IMG/VR virus record: IMGVR_UViG_3300044940_000380
Coordinates: 1-59,474 of that record
Source of the DNA: a virus
DNA length: 59,474 nt
Reading direction: 5' to 3' (one strand)
The position numbers and the translations under genes are program-made. This document shows, piece after piece, positions 16,650-23,979 of this stretch. Every line of letters starts with the position of its first letter. The first letter of the stretch is position 1. The notes under the pieces are model-generated. The model did not search any database, had not been told where the DNA came from, and saw only the letters and a program-made list of their open reading frames with translations.

Positions 16650-17186
16650 ATGATGACAAAATATGTGAATATTTTTGGTGGTCCTGGAACTGGTAAATCC
16701 ACGTTAGCCGCCGAACTTTTTGTTACTATGAAAAAATCTAATCATAATGTTGAAATTGTAACAGAAGTTGCAAAAGATTTTGTTTGGGAAGGTAAATCAA
16801 CTGCATTTATAGCTCAACCTTATATCACAATTAAACAATTTTATAATTTAGCTCGATTGAAAAATAAAGTTGATTATGTTATCACGGATGCACCCATTCT
16901 TCTTGGTTGTGTTTATGCAGATAAATATGCTCCAAATCTTCCAACATCTTATAAGCAACTGATTGTAGATCTTCACAATCAAGAATTAAACCCTTCTATC
17001 AATATAGTTCTTCAAAGAGCTTTTTCATACGATAAAAGAGGTAGATATCAGTCAAAACAAGAGGTACACGAAATCGATGTAGCAATTGTGAATATGTTAG
17101 TAAATAATAATATTTGCTGGAGACCGATAAATCCTAAATTCACTTCAGTTGAATTTTTGGTTGATCTTATAACAAAAATGAGTTGA
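16650..17186 (+). CDS. P-loop NTPase, NadR/AAA_28-type kinase-like
   Basis: A 178-residue P-loop protein. Walker A GGPGTGKS at 10-17, VVE/TDAP-type acidic segment (YVITDAPILLG at about 73-83) and a lid-like Arg segment KRGRYQSKQE. This resembles small nucleoside or nucleotide kinases of the AAA_28 group found in T4-like phages. It follows the ClpP-like gene by 12 bases with GAGG before the start, so both are in one operon. Substrate unknown. Confidence 0.75.
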   Translation: MMTKYVNIFGGPGTGKSTLAAELFVTMKKSNHNVEIVTEVAKDFVWEGKSTAFIAQPYITIKQFYNLARLKNKVDYVITDAPILLGCVYADKYAPNLPTSYKQLIVDLHNQELNPSINIVLQRAFSYDKRGRYQSKQEVHEIDVAIVNMLVNNNICWRPINPKFTSVEFLVDLITKMS

Positions 17187-17209
17187 CAAACATATTTTAA
17201 AATTATAAA
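17183..17209 (+). promoter_or_regulatory. TTGACA promoter
   Basis: TTGACA 17183-17188 with TATAAA at 17204-17209 (15-base spacer). It overlaps the stop of the previous gene. Confidence 0.6.
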
Positions 17210-17248
17210 ATATTACTATAAATTGTTCTCAAAATATGAGACGATCAA

Positions 17249-17692
17249 ATGGATTATATTAACAAATTCAAGCCTTTTCTTACACCATATGAAATGCTTG
17301 AATTGGGTGTTTTTGATGGTTCATATTTTAGTGAATACTCAGATTTTAAATATACACCTGTTGTAAGGAAAAAGAATTTATTTGCTTCTTGTGTTTCTTC
17401 ATCAAAGGAAGAATGGATTAGAAACGGTTGGATCACAAAAGAAGATCCTCTTGGTTGGTTTCAGTGGTATGTTCGTTTTTGGCATGGGCGTCGTATTGAA
17501 GACGTAGATAAATTTCAGATTGGGCGCTGGTGTTCCTTTGTTGCTCGTCATAGCGCTCAAGTGAAAAAACATGGAAATGGTGATGTGAAAAAAAGACTTC
17601 GACAGAGACAATGTCTGATTCATTGGGCTGCAGATCCAATTCCAGATATTGAAATTGAAAACAAGATTTCTTATCTGAAATCCTTGAAATGA
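17249..17692 (+). CDS. Conserved protein of the TPYEMLELGVFDG type, unknown
   Basis: A 147-residue protein. Conserved blocks: TPYEMLELGVFDGSYF (12-27), the SKEEWIRNGWI segment, DPLGWFQWYVRFWHGRR (66-82) and RRQR-type RLRQRQCLIHWAAD near 116-130. I recognise this pattern from an uncharacterised family shared by phages and cellular organisms, rich in Trp, His and Arg, which may bind nucleic acid. Own TTGACA promoter upstream; the ribosome-binding site is weak. Confidence 0.75.
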   Translation: MDYINKFKPFLTPYEMLELGVFDGSYFSEYSDFKYTPVVRKKNLFASCVSSSKEEWIRNGWITKEDPLGWFQWYVRFWHGRRIEDVDKFQIGRWCSFVARHSAQVKKHGNGDVKKRLRQRQCLIHWAADPIPDIEIENKISYLKSLK

Positions 17693-17770
17693 ATCAGATA
17701 ACAGAAATATAAGATTGAATAAATTTTTTTAAACATGTATTTAACTAAACTTAGACACGGAGTAATTTTC

Positions 17771-17893
17771 ATGTCATTAGTTCAAGAATTAGAAGCACTT
17801 ATTAAAAGAACAGGCTCATATCAAGATCGTTTACTTTTAATAAAAGTTCTAGAAGTACTCAAAAAGAATAATTATGCGTGTATTTGGAGTTAG
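17771..17893 (+). CDS. Very small protein (40 aa), unknown
   Basis: Opens MSLVQELEALIKRTGSYQDR and ends CIWS. Helical and Leu-rich, well suited to a short dimerising helix. A CGGAGT site lies about 9 bases before the ATG. It lies between two transcription units, and the codon pattern is like its neighbours. Function unknown. Confidence 0.5.
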   Translation: MSLVQELEALIKRTGSYQDRLLLIKVLEVLKKNNYACIWS

Positions 17894-17905
17894 AATATTT
17901 TACTA

Positions 17906-17934
17906 TTGACATTCATCTACATATTATGTATATA
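17906..17934 (+). promoter_or_regulatory. TTGACATTCAT promoter
   Basis: TTGACA 17906-17911, 17-base spacer, TATATA 17929-17934. Confidence 0.85.
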
Positions 17935-17964
17935 TGATATATCCAATACGGAGGAAAATTAAAT

Positions 17965-18114
17965 ATGAAATCCACACCAAAGCGTTTCAAGTTTGAATTC
18001 AAAACTGAACAGGGAGCAGAGGGATTTGCTTCTTGCAAGAAGCGTGAACCCTTTGTTTCGGATGTTGTAGTGAAAGGTAATATTGTTTATTGGACAGAAG
18101 AAACTACCGATTGA
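17965..18114 (+). CDS. Very small protein (49 aa), unknown
   Basis: Opens MKSTPKRFKFEFKTEQGAEG and ends VYWTEETTD. Beta-rich, one small domain, with codons richer in G and C than the neighbours (AAGCGT, CCCTTT). CGGAGGAAAA precedes the ATG, an excellent site. Strong promoter plus strong site point to high early expression. Its stop codon overlaps the next promoter's -35. Confidence 0.7.
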   Translation: MKSTPKRFKFEFKTEQGAEGFASCKKREPFVSDVVVKGNIVYWTEETTD

Positions 18115-18139
18115 CAATATATTTTAGATAGTATATATT
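18111..18139 (+). promoter_or_regulatory. TTGACA promoter overlapping a stop codon
   Basis: TTGACA 18111-18116, 17-base spacer, TATATT 18134-18139. The predicted start falls inside the inverted repeat that follows. Confidence 0.8.
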
Positions 18140-18174
18140 GATTCTGTAAGGTAATTAAGTTACCTTACAGAATC
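18140..18174 (+). promoter_or_regulatory. Perfect 15-bp inverted repeat at the start of the message
   Basis: The 15-base arm starting GATTCTGTAAGG (18140-18154) pairs without mismatch with 18160-18174 around a 5-base loop. It follows a promoter directly and lies 26 bases before the next start codon. It may be a terminator for the upstream gene, an operator or a 5' stabilising hairpin. Confidence 0.7.
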
Positions 18175-18200
18175 TTTCAAACACAAGAGGTAAAATAATA

Positions 18201-18434
18201 ATGGCCGATTTCATCCACATCTGTGTTCTCGCCGAAAGTCCCGATAAACCCCTTGCAGTTACTTCGGCGGAAGTCGGAAAACAGATGTTTATAAAATCGT
18301 CTTATGGTCCTGATGTTAAGTTTGTAAAGGAAGTTGGGTTGGGATTCTGGTCGGTTTGGAAGGATAATAAAAAAATTGGCTGGATTAACCTGTCTCGTAT
18401 TGTTGATGAAAAGTTTGCAGGTATCGAAAGTTGA
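18201..18434 (+). CDS. Small protein, unknown
   Basis: A 77-residue, beta-rich protein with GFWSVWKDNKKIGWINLSRI near 48-67. AGAGGTAAAA precedes the start. G+C content is visibly higher than in neighbouring genes. It is bracketed by two promoters each followed by a hairpin. Not recognised. Confidence 0.7.
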   Translation: MADFIHICVLAESPDKPLAVTSAEVGKQMFIKSSYGPDVKFVKEVGLGFWSVWKDNKKIGWINLSRIVDEKFAGIES

Positions 18435-18460
18435 CATTTAAATTAAACCATTAATATATA
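18431..18460 (+). promoter_or_regulatory. TTGACATTT promoter overlapping a stop codon
   Basis: TTGACA 18431-18436, 18-base spacer, TATATA 18455-18460. Confidence 0.7.
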
Positions 18461-18463
18461 GAT

Positions 18464-18498
18464 TTTCCTACGTCATTATTTGACGTAGGAAATTTTTT
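18464..18498 (+). terminator. Terminator-like hairpin immediately after a promoter
   Basis: TTTCCTACGTCA/TGACGTAGGAAA, perfect 12-bp stem (18464-18475 with 18481-18492), 5-base loop, then a T-run. It terminates the preceding gene but also lies at the very 5' end of transcripts from the 18431 promoter. Confidence 0.85.
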
Positions 18499-18518
18499 AA
18501 ATTAGAAAACAATCAAAT

Positions 18519-19007
18519 ATGCCTAATCTTACTGTTCTCGTTGGTCTTCCTGGTTCAGGTAAATCATCTTCTATTTCAAATGGTTTTTCGGGTTTTATTT
18601 ATAGCACAGATCGTTATATTGATGAAATTGCTGCTAAAACTGGTTTGACTTATGATGAAGTTTTTAATGATCATATCAAGAATGCTACTTTTGTGATGAA
18701 TCGTATACTTTCTGAGGCCATTGCATCGAATACTGATGTCATTTGGGATCAAACAAATTTGAATTCAAAAAAACGCCAGAAAATTCTTTCTCTCTTTCCA
18801 AAGAATTATAAGAAAATTTGTATTTGTCGAGTTCCTCCTCGAAACGAAGAGGAATTCACTGAACTGAAACGAAGAATTGCTTCACGTGAAGGAAAAAATA
18901 TTCCTTATTATGTAATTCAGTCTATGATCAATTCTTATGTCGAGCCGACTTACAAAGAAGGATTTGATGAAATTTATATTTACGATATCTATGGAAACAC
19001 ACTTTAA
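18519..19007 (+). CDS. Polynucleotide-kinase-like P-loop kinase (AAA_33)
   Basis: A 162-residue kinase domain like the 5'-kinase half of T4 polynucleotide kinase: Walker A VGLPGSGKSS (8-17), STDRYIDE with Asp31/Arg32, and VIWDQTNLNSKKR (74-86) with the conserved Asp77 and Thr79 and lid-like Arg residues after 105. The 3'-phosphatase domain of T4 Pnk is absent. It may phosphorylate RNA or DNA ends for the RNA ligase encoded at 31973, giving a tRNA/RNA repair pair as in T4. Substrate is inferred. Confidence 0.8.
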   Translation: MPNLTVLVGLPGSGKSSSISNGFSGFIYSTDRYIDEIAAKTGLTYDEVFNDHIKNATFVMNRILSEAIASNTDVIWDQTNLNSKKRQKILSLFPKNYKKICICRVPPRNEEEFTELKRRIASREGKNIPYYVIQSMINSYVEPTYKEGFDEIYIYDIYGNTL

Positions 19008-19138
19008 AATAGATTTAATGACAAACAAAAAGTAAATTTTAAAATAATATGATTTAATATAAGTATAGAATTTTATTTAAAAAAAATTATTACATGAAAT
19101 AAATTAATAAAAAATTACTGTATAATGGAATTAAGTTA

Positions 19139-19354
19139 ATGACCAATCATACTCAACACATTCAACGTAAAATTCGACAGCTAGCATTTCTTCGTGCTCA
19201 ATATGCAAATACTCTTTTTAATGAATGTTCTGTTGATCAAAACAAAGAATATGAGTTGATTTATAATAAATGGCAGAATGGATATATTACTTCTCATAAT
19301 ATTCAAAACGAAATCGATGAATATCTTAAACTCATAAAAGCCACTCAAAACTAA
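19139..19354 (+). CDS. Small helical protein, unknown
   Basis: A 71-residue helical protein (IQRKIRQLAFLRAQYANTL). Preceded by TATAAT (19110s) but by only a weak ribosome-binding site. It is followed 12 bases later by the better-supported gene at 19367. Not recognised. Confidence 0.6.
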   Translation: MTNHTQHIQRKIRQLAFLRAQYANTLFNECSVDQNKEYELIYNKWQNGYITSHNIQNEIDEYLKLIKATQN

Positions 19355-19366
19355 AGGAGCTTCATC

Positions 19367-19795
19367 ATGTCTACACATAGCAATATTGGTATTTTAAATC
19401 AAGACGAAAGTGTCACATCAATTTACTGTCATTTTGACGGTTATTTAGATGGCGTTGGTCGTATACTTTTTGAACATTACAAAGATGAAACAAAAATTCG
19501 TCAATTAATGGATTTAGGAGACATTAGTTCTCTTGGTCCTGAAATTGGAAATAAAGTAGATCGTACTTCATATGATTTAGATGATCAACAATGTATTGCT
19601 TATGGCCGAGATTACGGTGAAAAAAATTGTGAATCACAAAATTACATCTCTGAAAAAGAATATCTTAAAAATGCAAATGATTTTGCATACCTGTTCAAAA
19701 ATGGTGCTTGGTATGTTAGTATTAGAAAATCAAACTTCTATTTATTAGAATCCATGTTAAAAAAGTATATACGAAATAAAATAAAAAATGATTAA
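19367..19795 (+). CDS. Conserved phage/plasmid protein of the STHSNIGILNQD type
   Basis: A 142-residue protein. Residues 1-45 (THSNIGILNQDESVTSIYCHFDGY then LLFEHY-like LFEHYKDE) match a family common in phages and mobile elements, and the C-terminal WYVSIRKSNFY segment is also typical. Function of the family is unknown. AAAGGAGC precedes the ATG. Confidence 0.75.
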   Translation: MSTHSNIGILNQDESVTSIYCHFDGYLDGVGRILFEHYKDETKIRQLMDLGDISSLGPEIGNKVDRTSYDLDDQQCIAYGRDYGEKNCESQNYISEKEYLKNANDFAYLFKNGAWYVSIRKSNFYLLESMLKKYIRNKIKND

Positions 19796-19941
19796 AAACA
19801 AAAATAATTTTATGAGTTGAATCGTAAAAGACACTAAAATTTATAATTCATTCATTAATAAAATATATTGTGAATGTTTTGATATATCATGATTCTTTGT
19901 GTATAAACTTTTTGAATTTTTTGTTTCAATTAAGTATATTG

Positions 19942-19968
19942 TTGACATTTTCTTTTGAATAGTATATT
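19942..19968 (+). promoter_or_regulatory. TTGACATTTTC promoter
   Basis: TTGACA 19942-19947 with TATATT 19963-19968 (15-base spacer). Confidence 0.65.
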
Positions 19969-20009
19969 TTATTTTTTATCAAAAATCGATCAGATAAGGA
20001 TCATATATT

Positions 20010-20825
20010 ATGGAAACGAAAGTTCAAATTCAAAAATCAGATGCTCGCACCAAAATTCTTCAGCGCGTTTTGAACCTTCGAGCTCTTGCTGAAAATTCTG
20101 CTGCTTCAGAAGCAGAAGTAAATACGGCCATTACCATGGCTATGAAGCTTATGAATAGCTATAATATTGAAGAAGCAGAACTTGCTCTTGCCGAAGCTTC
20201 TGGTGAAATCAAACTTGATGTAATCACCAAAAATATTAGTTCTACTATTTTTAAAGGTTCTAAACAGAAACACAAGATCGTTAATTGTCTCCCAGCAATT
20301 CAAAAATTTACGGAAACTAGATGTGTTTTTGACATTTATACCGGAGCAATTATTTTTACTGGTCATCGCCCCGATGTAGAACTTGCAGATTTTCTTGTTG
20401 CTGTGATCAAGGAAGCTCTTGATCGTGAATATAATAATTATCGTACTTCTAATCCCGTCGTTGGGTATGGTGCAAAAACTGCCTTTCAACATGCAATGGC
20501 ATCGAGAATTTCACATCGTCTTTTTGAAATGGCTAAACAGCGTGATAAAGAACGCGAATACAACAAAAAAGAAGCAAAAAGAATGATGATTGAAAATTCC
20601 GCTACTGCTTCTTCGACTGCATTGGTGATTGCTGATATTGCTAATCAGAAAGCAAAAATGGTTTCAGAAGAATTTAGTAAAGCTCATCCCATTATTCGAA
20701 AATTTTCTAAAACCCTTACTCGAATTGATAATGTAAACGCCTTTAGTGCCGGGCGAGCGGCTGGAGATAAAGTAAATCTTGGTCGCGCAATTAATCAAAC
20801 ATCTAAAAAAGCAATTACATCTTAA
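20010..20825 (+). CDS. DUF2786-domain protein
   Basis: A 271-residue protein. Residues 12-55 (ARTKILQRVLNLRALAENS then MKLMNSYNIEE) are a DUF2786 domain. Residues 75-160 form a second domain seen with it in phages, including CVFDIYTGAIIFTGHRPDVE. A Lys/Arg-rich helical part at 170-205 and a C-terminal GRAAGDKVNLGRAI end follow. The family is uncharacterised; phage and plasmid members are common. It has its own promoter and AAGGATC site. Confidence 0.8.
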   Translation: METKVQIQKSDARTKILQRVLNLRALAENSAASEAEVNTAITMAMKLMNSYNIEEAELALAEASGEIKLDVITKNISSTIFKGSKQKHKIVNCLPAIQKFTETRCVFDIYTGAIIFTGHRPDVELADFLVAVIKEALDREYNNYRTSNPVVGYGAKTAFQHAMASRISHRLFEMAKQRDKEREYNKKEAKRMMIENSATASSTALVIADIANQKAKMVSEEFSKAHPIIRKFSKTLTRIDNVNAFSAGRAAGDKVNLGRAINQTSKKAITS

Positions 20826-20828
20826 GAA

Positions 20829-20857
20829 TTGACAAATTTCATCTTTTTTAATATATT
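20829..20857 (+). promoter_or_regulatory. TTGACA promoter
   Basis: TTGACA 20829-20834, 17-base spacer, TATATT 20852-20857. Confidence 0.8.
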
Positions 20858-20884
20858 ATCTTTATATATGAAAGGATGAATTAA

Positions 20885-21334
20885 ATGCTTCATATGATCG
20901 AAACTCGAGGATGGGAAACAAACACTGCATGGTGTGTTCCAACTGCAATCAGTTTTCTTACTGGTATTCCTCTTATTCATTCTCATTCTCGAGCAGCATT
21001 CATTCAAAATAAGAAACTTAATGAAGTTTCTAAAGTATATGCTGCAGAAGCACTTTTGATGCTTCGTGAACAGGGTTATAAAGGTGAACAAATTAAACTC
21101 ATTGATAAGTATTCGAAACCTCCTATTTTGAAAGTATTTTTGGCAAATAGAACATCATATGAATATTGTATGCCTTTGATGATTCAAATTGAAGATTCAA
21201 ACAAGTTTTGTCACATGATTACTGCACATTATGATTTTGCTGCTGATAATTATACTATGAAACCCGTGCCAATCAAACAATTCCCTCATATGAATAAATA
21301 TGTCACTAGTGCGTGGGTTGTAAGTAAATTGTAA
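20885..21334 (+). CDS. Putative papain-fold cysteine peptidase-like protein
   Basis: A 149-residue protein. TAWCVPTAISFLTG (14-27) looks like the nucleophile helix of papain-like peptidases (Cys17), and KFCHMITAHYD (107-117) gives the following His on a strand (His110) with an Asp after it. No signal peptide, so it is cytoplasmic unless delivered. It may cleave a host protein, remove a modification, or be an inactive fold member. The fold assignment is by motif only. Confidence 0.5.
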   Translation: MLHMIETRGWETNTAWCVPTAISFLTGIPLIHSHSRAAFIQNKKLNEVSKVYAAEALLMLREQGYKGEQIKLIDKYSKPPILKVFLANRTSYEYCMPLMIQIEDSNKFCHMITAHYDFAADNYTMKPVPIKQFPHMNKYVTSAWVVSKL

Positions 21335-21655
21335 AGAATTTTCAAATATGCAAACATTAGAAATAATTGTTAATATGTAAATAAATACAAAAATATCTTT
21401 ATGTCTTTTAATAAAAACTTAAATAATTTCAATCGTTTTTATTATGATGACAATTTGTTTTCTTCAAGTTTTGTATTTTTTGAAAATTTCTAAACAATAT
21501 AATAAGCGATAAATATTTGTTAAATTAATTATGCCTAATGATATTAATGAATATATTTCTATATTTGAAAATTTTGATATATTGATTATGATAAAAACAC
21601 AAACTTCTTTAAAATGATAACATAGTTTTATTTCAATTTAAAAAGGAGAGTAAAA
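21335..21655. other. Non-coding AT-rich stretch
   Basis: I see no supported gene. A 28-codon reading frame from ATG 21531 has no ribosome-binding site. GATAAATA near 21507 is a late-promoter-like match that may be chance. Confidence 0.4.
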
Positions 21656-21832
21656 ATGGCCACTATTGAAAAATACGCAAAATGGTGTTTAATGCTCATT
21701 GAAGGAAATGATTACATTGTTGATGAAATTTACGAAGCACTTTATGAAGATGGATTTATTGATGAAAATCAAAAATGGAATAATAATGAAGATGAATATG
21801 AAGATGAAGAGTCAATGGGCAATCGATACTAA
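21656..21832 (+). CDS. Small acidic protein (58 aa), unknown
   Basis: Opens MATIEKYAKWCLMLIEGNDY and ends in an acidic run (NNEDEYEDEESM) then GNRY. AAAAAGGAGAG seven bases before the ATG is a strong site. Acidic small proteins of this kind often act as DNA mimics or inhibitors in phages, but nothing here proves that. Confidence 0.65.
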   Translation: MATIEKYAKWCLMLIEGNDYIVDEIYEALYEDGFIDENQKWNNNEDEYEDEESMGNRY

Positions 21833-21846
21833 AGCATCAATCAATT

Positions 21847-21852
21847 GTTGAC
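21847..21852 (+). promoter_or_regulatory. Possible -35 (TTGACT) before tRNA-Asn-like
   Basis: GTTGACT 20 bases before the tRNA-like sequence; the -10 is poor. Confidence 0.3.
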
Positions 21853-21871
21853 TATTAAAATATCTTTGTAT

Positions 21872-21946
21872 TCCGTGTTAGTTCAGTTGGTAAAGTAAGT
21901 GGTTGTTAACCACTGGGTCATAGGTTTGAGTCCGTCTATAGAATCC
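21872..21946 (+). tRNA. tRNA-Asn-like (anticodon GTT), degenerate ends
   Basis: The anticodon arm is perfect (AGTGG, loop TTGTTAA, CCACT) giving GTT for Asn. The acceptor stem (TCCGTGT against TATAGAA) and the T-stem (ATAGG against CCGTC) pair badly and there is no CCA. It matches the sequence at 24745 in layout and length. It is a decayed tRNA or one repaired by editing. Confidence 0.5.
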
Positions 21947-21998
21947 AAAATTAAAATCGGTGTAACTTATTAGTAAAACATTGATTGAATTATTTTAT

Positions 21999-22517
21999 TT
22001 AAAATTCATTTGTGGTTCTTGGAATATTGTTTGGACTCATGATTGGAAGTTTTATATTTGGATTTGGAAATGAAGTTGGCCATCTAGTTGCTAAAAGTCT
22101 GTTTTTTGCAATTCTAGATATGTTTACAGAATTCGATTGATTCCCACCAAGAACATAATAGTCTGTTGAATCTTCACCTACTAAAAATCCTACGTGGCCG
22201 CCTTCATTTCGAGAAAAAACTGCTATAGCCCCATAAACTGGAACCGTTGGAACACCAAAATGAATCCAATTTCTGGCCCAGTATGGATTCTTTGCTAATT
22301 CACCAGTGAAAGTTTCATTTGGTAATGATTTTTTAATGGCAGTTTCAACATAATCGCCACACCAAGGAAGTGCTTTTGGATCTCCAAGTGTTTTTCCATC
22401 GCTTTTTAACCAAGCTTTTAATTCTGCATTATTGTTAATCTCGTGTAATCCAAAAACTTTTTTACCTTCTACTATCCAAGGTAATTCAGTTTCTTTCTTT
22501 TTGAATAATCCAAACAT
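21999..22517 (-). CDS. NlpC/P60-type (TIGR02594) cell-wall peptidase
   Basis: A 172-residue protein with Cys53 in LPWCGDYVETAI, His108 in EGGHVGFLVGED and an Asn/Gln-containing GGNQSN at about 125, the catalytic pattern of TIGR02594/NlpC-P60 peptidases that cut peptidoglycan peptides. It stands alone on the reverse strand, 16 kb from the lysis cassette. It could be a second lysin or a virion-associated entry enzyme. A GATAAATA late-like box (22561-22554) precedes the start. Confidence 0.8.
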   Translation of the reverse strand: MFGLFKKKETELPWIVEGKKVFGLHEINNNAELKAWLKSDGKTLGDPKALPWCGDYVETAIKKSLPNETFTGELAKNPYWARNWIHFGVPTVPVYGAIAVFSRNEGGHVGFLVGEDSTDYYVLGGNQSNSVNISRIAKNRLLATRWPTSFPNPNIKLPIMSPNNIPRTTNEF

Positions 22518-22553
22518 ATTATTTCCTTTTATTGTTAAATCTATACATATATA

Positions 22554-22561
22554 TATTTATC
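22554..22561 (-). promoter_or_regulatory. Late-promoter-like box GATAAATA
   Basis: Reverse-strand GATAAATA 37 bases before the peptidase ATG; one base off the TATAAATA box. Confidence 0.45.
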
Positions 22562-22728
22562 AAAATAAAGAAATCATCTATAAGTAATAAACAACAATTT
22601 TTTGAGTTTGAATAAATTTTCATTGATAAAATTTACTATTTTAGAATCAAATATGTTTTGGATTTTCTTATAATTATGGTTTATTATTGAATTAAAATAA
22701 TTTAATTCATTTATTTTGAAAAAATGTG

Positions 22729-22752
22729 TTGACATTAACCTAAAAATATTGT
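22729..22752 (+). promoter_or_regulatory. TTGACATT promoter
   Basis: TTGACA 22729-22734 followed by TATTGT at 22747-22752; the -10 is weak but the -35 context matches the family. Confidence 0.6.
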
Positions 22753-22789
22753 ATTTCTTAATTACAAAGTAAGAATCGAGAATGGACTC

Positions 22790-22963
22790 ATGATCTACGC
22801 TGTCTATGATACTCAATTCGATACTCTGGATAGCCTCAAGGGGCTCAAAATTATCAATCATCTTGATGCTGTCTATGATGATTTTGATTCAATGCTGAAT
22901 GATTGGGCAGATCATATTATGGCCGGTACTCATGTCTTCTTTGTTCTTTTGGACGACAAATAA
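22790..22963 (+). CDS. Small protein (57 aa), unknown
   Basis: Opens MIYAVYDTQFDTLDSLKGLK and ends HVFFVLLDDK. It is G+C-richer than the surroundings and has an Asp-rich, beta-alpha look. It lies between a TTGACATT promoter and a good terminator, forming a one-gene unit. The ribosome-binding site is weak. Not recognised. Confidence 0.6.
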   Translation: MIYAVYDTQFDTLDSLKGLKIINHLDAVYDDFDSMLNDWADHIMAGTHVFFVLLDDK

Positions 22964-22988
22964 TTTATAACAAAAATAGAAATTTAAG

Positions 22989-23022
22989 AAACTATCATGC
23001 TAATTTAGCAGATAGTTTTTTA
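22989..23022 (+). terminator. Intrinsic terminator
   Basis: AACTATC/GATAGTT outer stem enclosing GCTAA/TTAGC, then a T-run. Confidence 0.85.
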
Positions 23023-23119
23023 TGAATATTACGAAATTACAAAAATAAATAAAAAAAATGAATAACAATCATTATATAGAATTAATTAATATTTTTTCTA
23101 AACACTATATCATTTTCTG

Positions 23120-23147
23120 TTGACATTCATCAAAAATAGTATATACT
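23120..23147 (+). promoter_or_regulatory. TTGACATTCAT promoter for the tRNA region
   Basis: TTGACA 23120-23125, 16-base spacer, TATACT 23142-23147, about 95 bases before tRNA-Met. Confidence 0.8.
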
Positions 23148-23243
23148 GATATTCGAAGAAAACGGTTGATGAATAAGTTTGAATGAAAATGATGAATTTT
23201 TAATGAATTAAATTAACTTATGCGATTTATATTTAAGATTTTT

Positions 23244-23321
23244 GGGTCTCTGGTGTAATCGGTTAACACACTCGCCTCATAAGCGATGAGATTCGCGGTT
23301 CGAATCCGCGGAGACCTACCA
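23244..23321 (+). tRNA. tRNA-Met (CAT)
   Basis: Complete cloverleaf with encoded CCA. Acceptor GGGTCTC/GAGACCT, T-arm CGCGG-TTCGAAT-CCGCG, anticodon loop CTCATAA. CAT could also be an Ile tRNA if the C is modified to lysidine. Confidence 0.9.
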
Positions 23322-23334
23322 AAGTAATTTAGTA

Positions 23335-23372
23335 TTGCTTACTTACTTCAGTTGGATAGAGCAAGTGCCTAA
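23335..23372 (+). pseudogene. tRNA 5'-half fragment
   Basis: CTTCAGTTGGATAGAGCAAG is a clear D-arm of a tRNA, but after it the sequence runs into AT-rich DNA with no anticodon arm or T-arm. A deletion remnant between two intact tRNAs. Confidence 0.55.
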
Positions 23373-23405
23373 ATTTAAATAAATAAATTAAAGATGATTT
23401 TTGAT

Positions 23406-23484
23406 GGGCCCGTAGCTCAGCTGGATTTAGAGCAGAGAACTTCTAATTCTCAGGTCGTAGGTTCGAGTCCTACCGGGTTCGCCA
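23406..23484 (+). tRNA. tRNA-Arg (TCT)
   Basis: Complete, with CCA. Anticodon arm GAGAA-CTTCTAA-TTCTC; T-arm GTAGG-TTCGAGT-CCTAC; acceptor GGGCCCG/CGGGTTC. Reads AGA, a very common codon in this AT-rich genome. Confidence 0.93.
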
Positions 23485-23504
23485 TAAACCATCTTTGATT
23501 TAAA

Positions 23505-23786
23505 AGAGATTTTTTATATCAGGTCTACAAGTATTGTAAAAAAGAATTTAGTAAAAAGGATATAGCTAATCATAGCAGATGGTGTGATTTTAATCATCAA
23601 CAAACAATTATGCTAAAACATAGATCATTTGTTGACCTTCCAGAGTATGATAGATACCTCGATTCTAAAAACAAACGTGCTATAAAAGTCCAAGAAAATA
23701 AACTAAAAATGTTGTTGACACGACATAAAAACATTGATATATTTGATTCACTTGAAGGTTATAGAACTTTTACTATTGAAGATTAG
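23505..23786 (+). pseudogene. Decayed zinc-finger protein gene
   Basis: An open frame without a usable start. It encodes VYKYCKKEFSKKDIANHSRW then CDFNHQQ, which looks like a C2H2-like finger (normally CxxC then HxxxxC) whose first Cys has become Tyr (TAC). The frame continues through VDLPEYDRYLDSKN to IEDtag at 23786. An upstream stop closes the frame before any ATG; an internal ATG at 23610 could give 58 residues. Fingers of this kind begin many phage homing-endonuclease-like or DNA-binding proteins. Likely a remnant. Confidence 0.55.
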
Positions 23787-23822
23787 AATTTCTTAGGAAG
23801 CGCCAAGTTTAATCGTCCTAGT

Positions 23823-23866
23823 ACCCGGGGCGATAGAGAAAGCCTGTCTCTTTACGCGGGTTTTTC
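23823..23866 (+). ncRNA. GC-rich structured element, terminator-like
   Basis: ACCCG (23823-23827) pairs with CGGGT (23857-23861); inside, CG/CG and AGAGA/TCTCT (23835-23839 with 23847-23851) close a 7-base loop; TTTTTCTT follows. It is far richer in G+C than its surroundings. It may end the tRNA-Met/Arg transcript or be part of a larger RNA. Confidence 0.5.
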
Positions 23867-23902
23867 TTGAGTGGGAATTAACCCATAATTAGTAAAGATA
23901 CG

Positions 23903-23925
23903 GTTACGCTGCCGCTCGGCGTAAC
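23903..23925 (+). ncRNA. Stem-loop GTTACGC/GCGTAAC
   Basis: Perfect 7-bp stem with a 9-base GC-rich loop inside the same G+C-rich patch. Possibly part of a non-coding RNA spanning about 23790-23975. Confidence 0.4.
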
Positions 23926-23979
23926 AAGAGATCAATGCACACTGAGTTATTCGGGGTGTATAGGGGCGGCCATATTTTT

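Noticed and set aside
22574-22861. 95-residue reverse-strand frame
   Set aside because: It lies antisense to a promoter and to the forward 57-residue gene at 22790 and has no ribosome-binding site.
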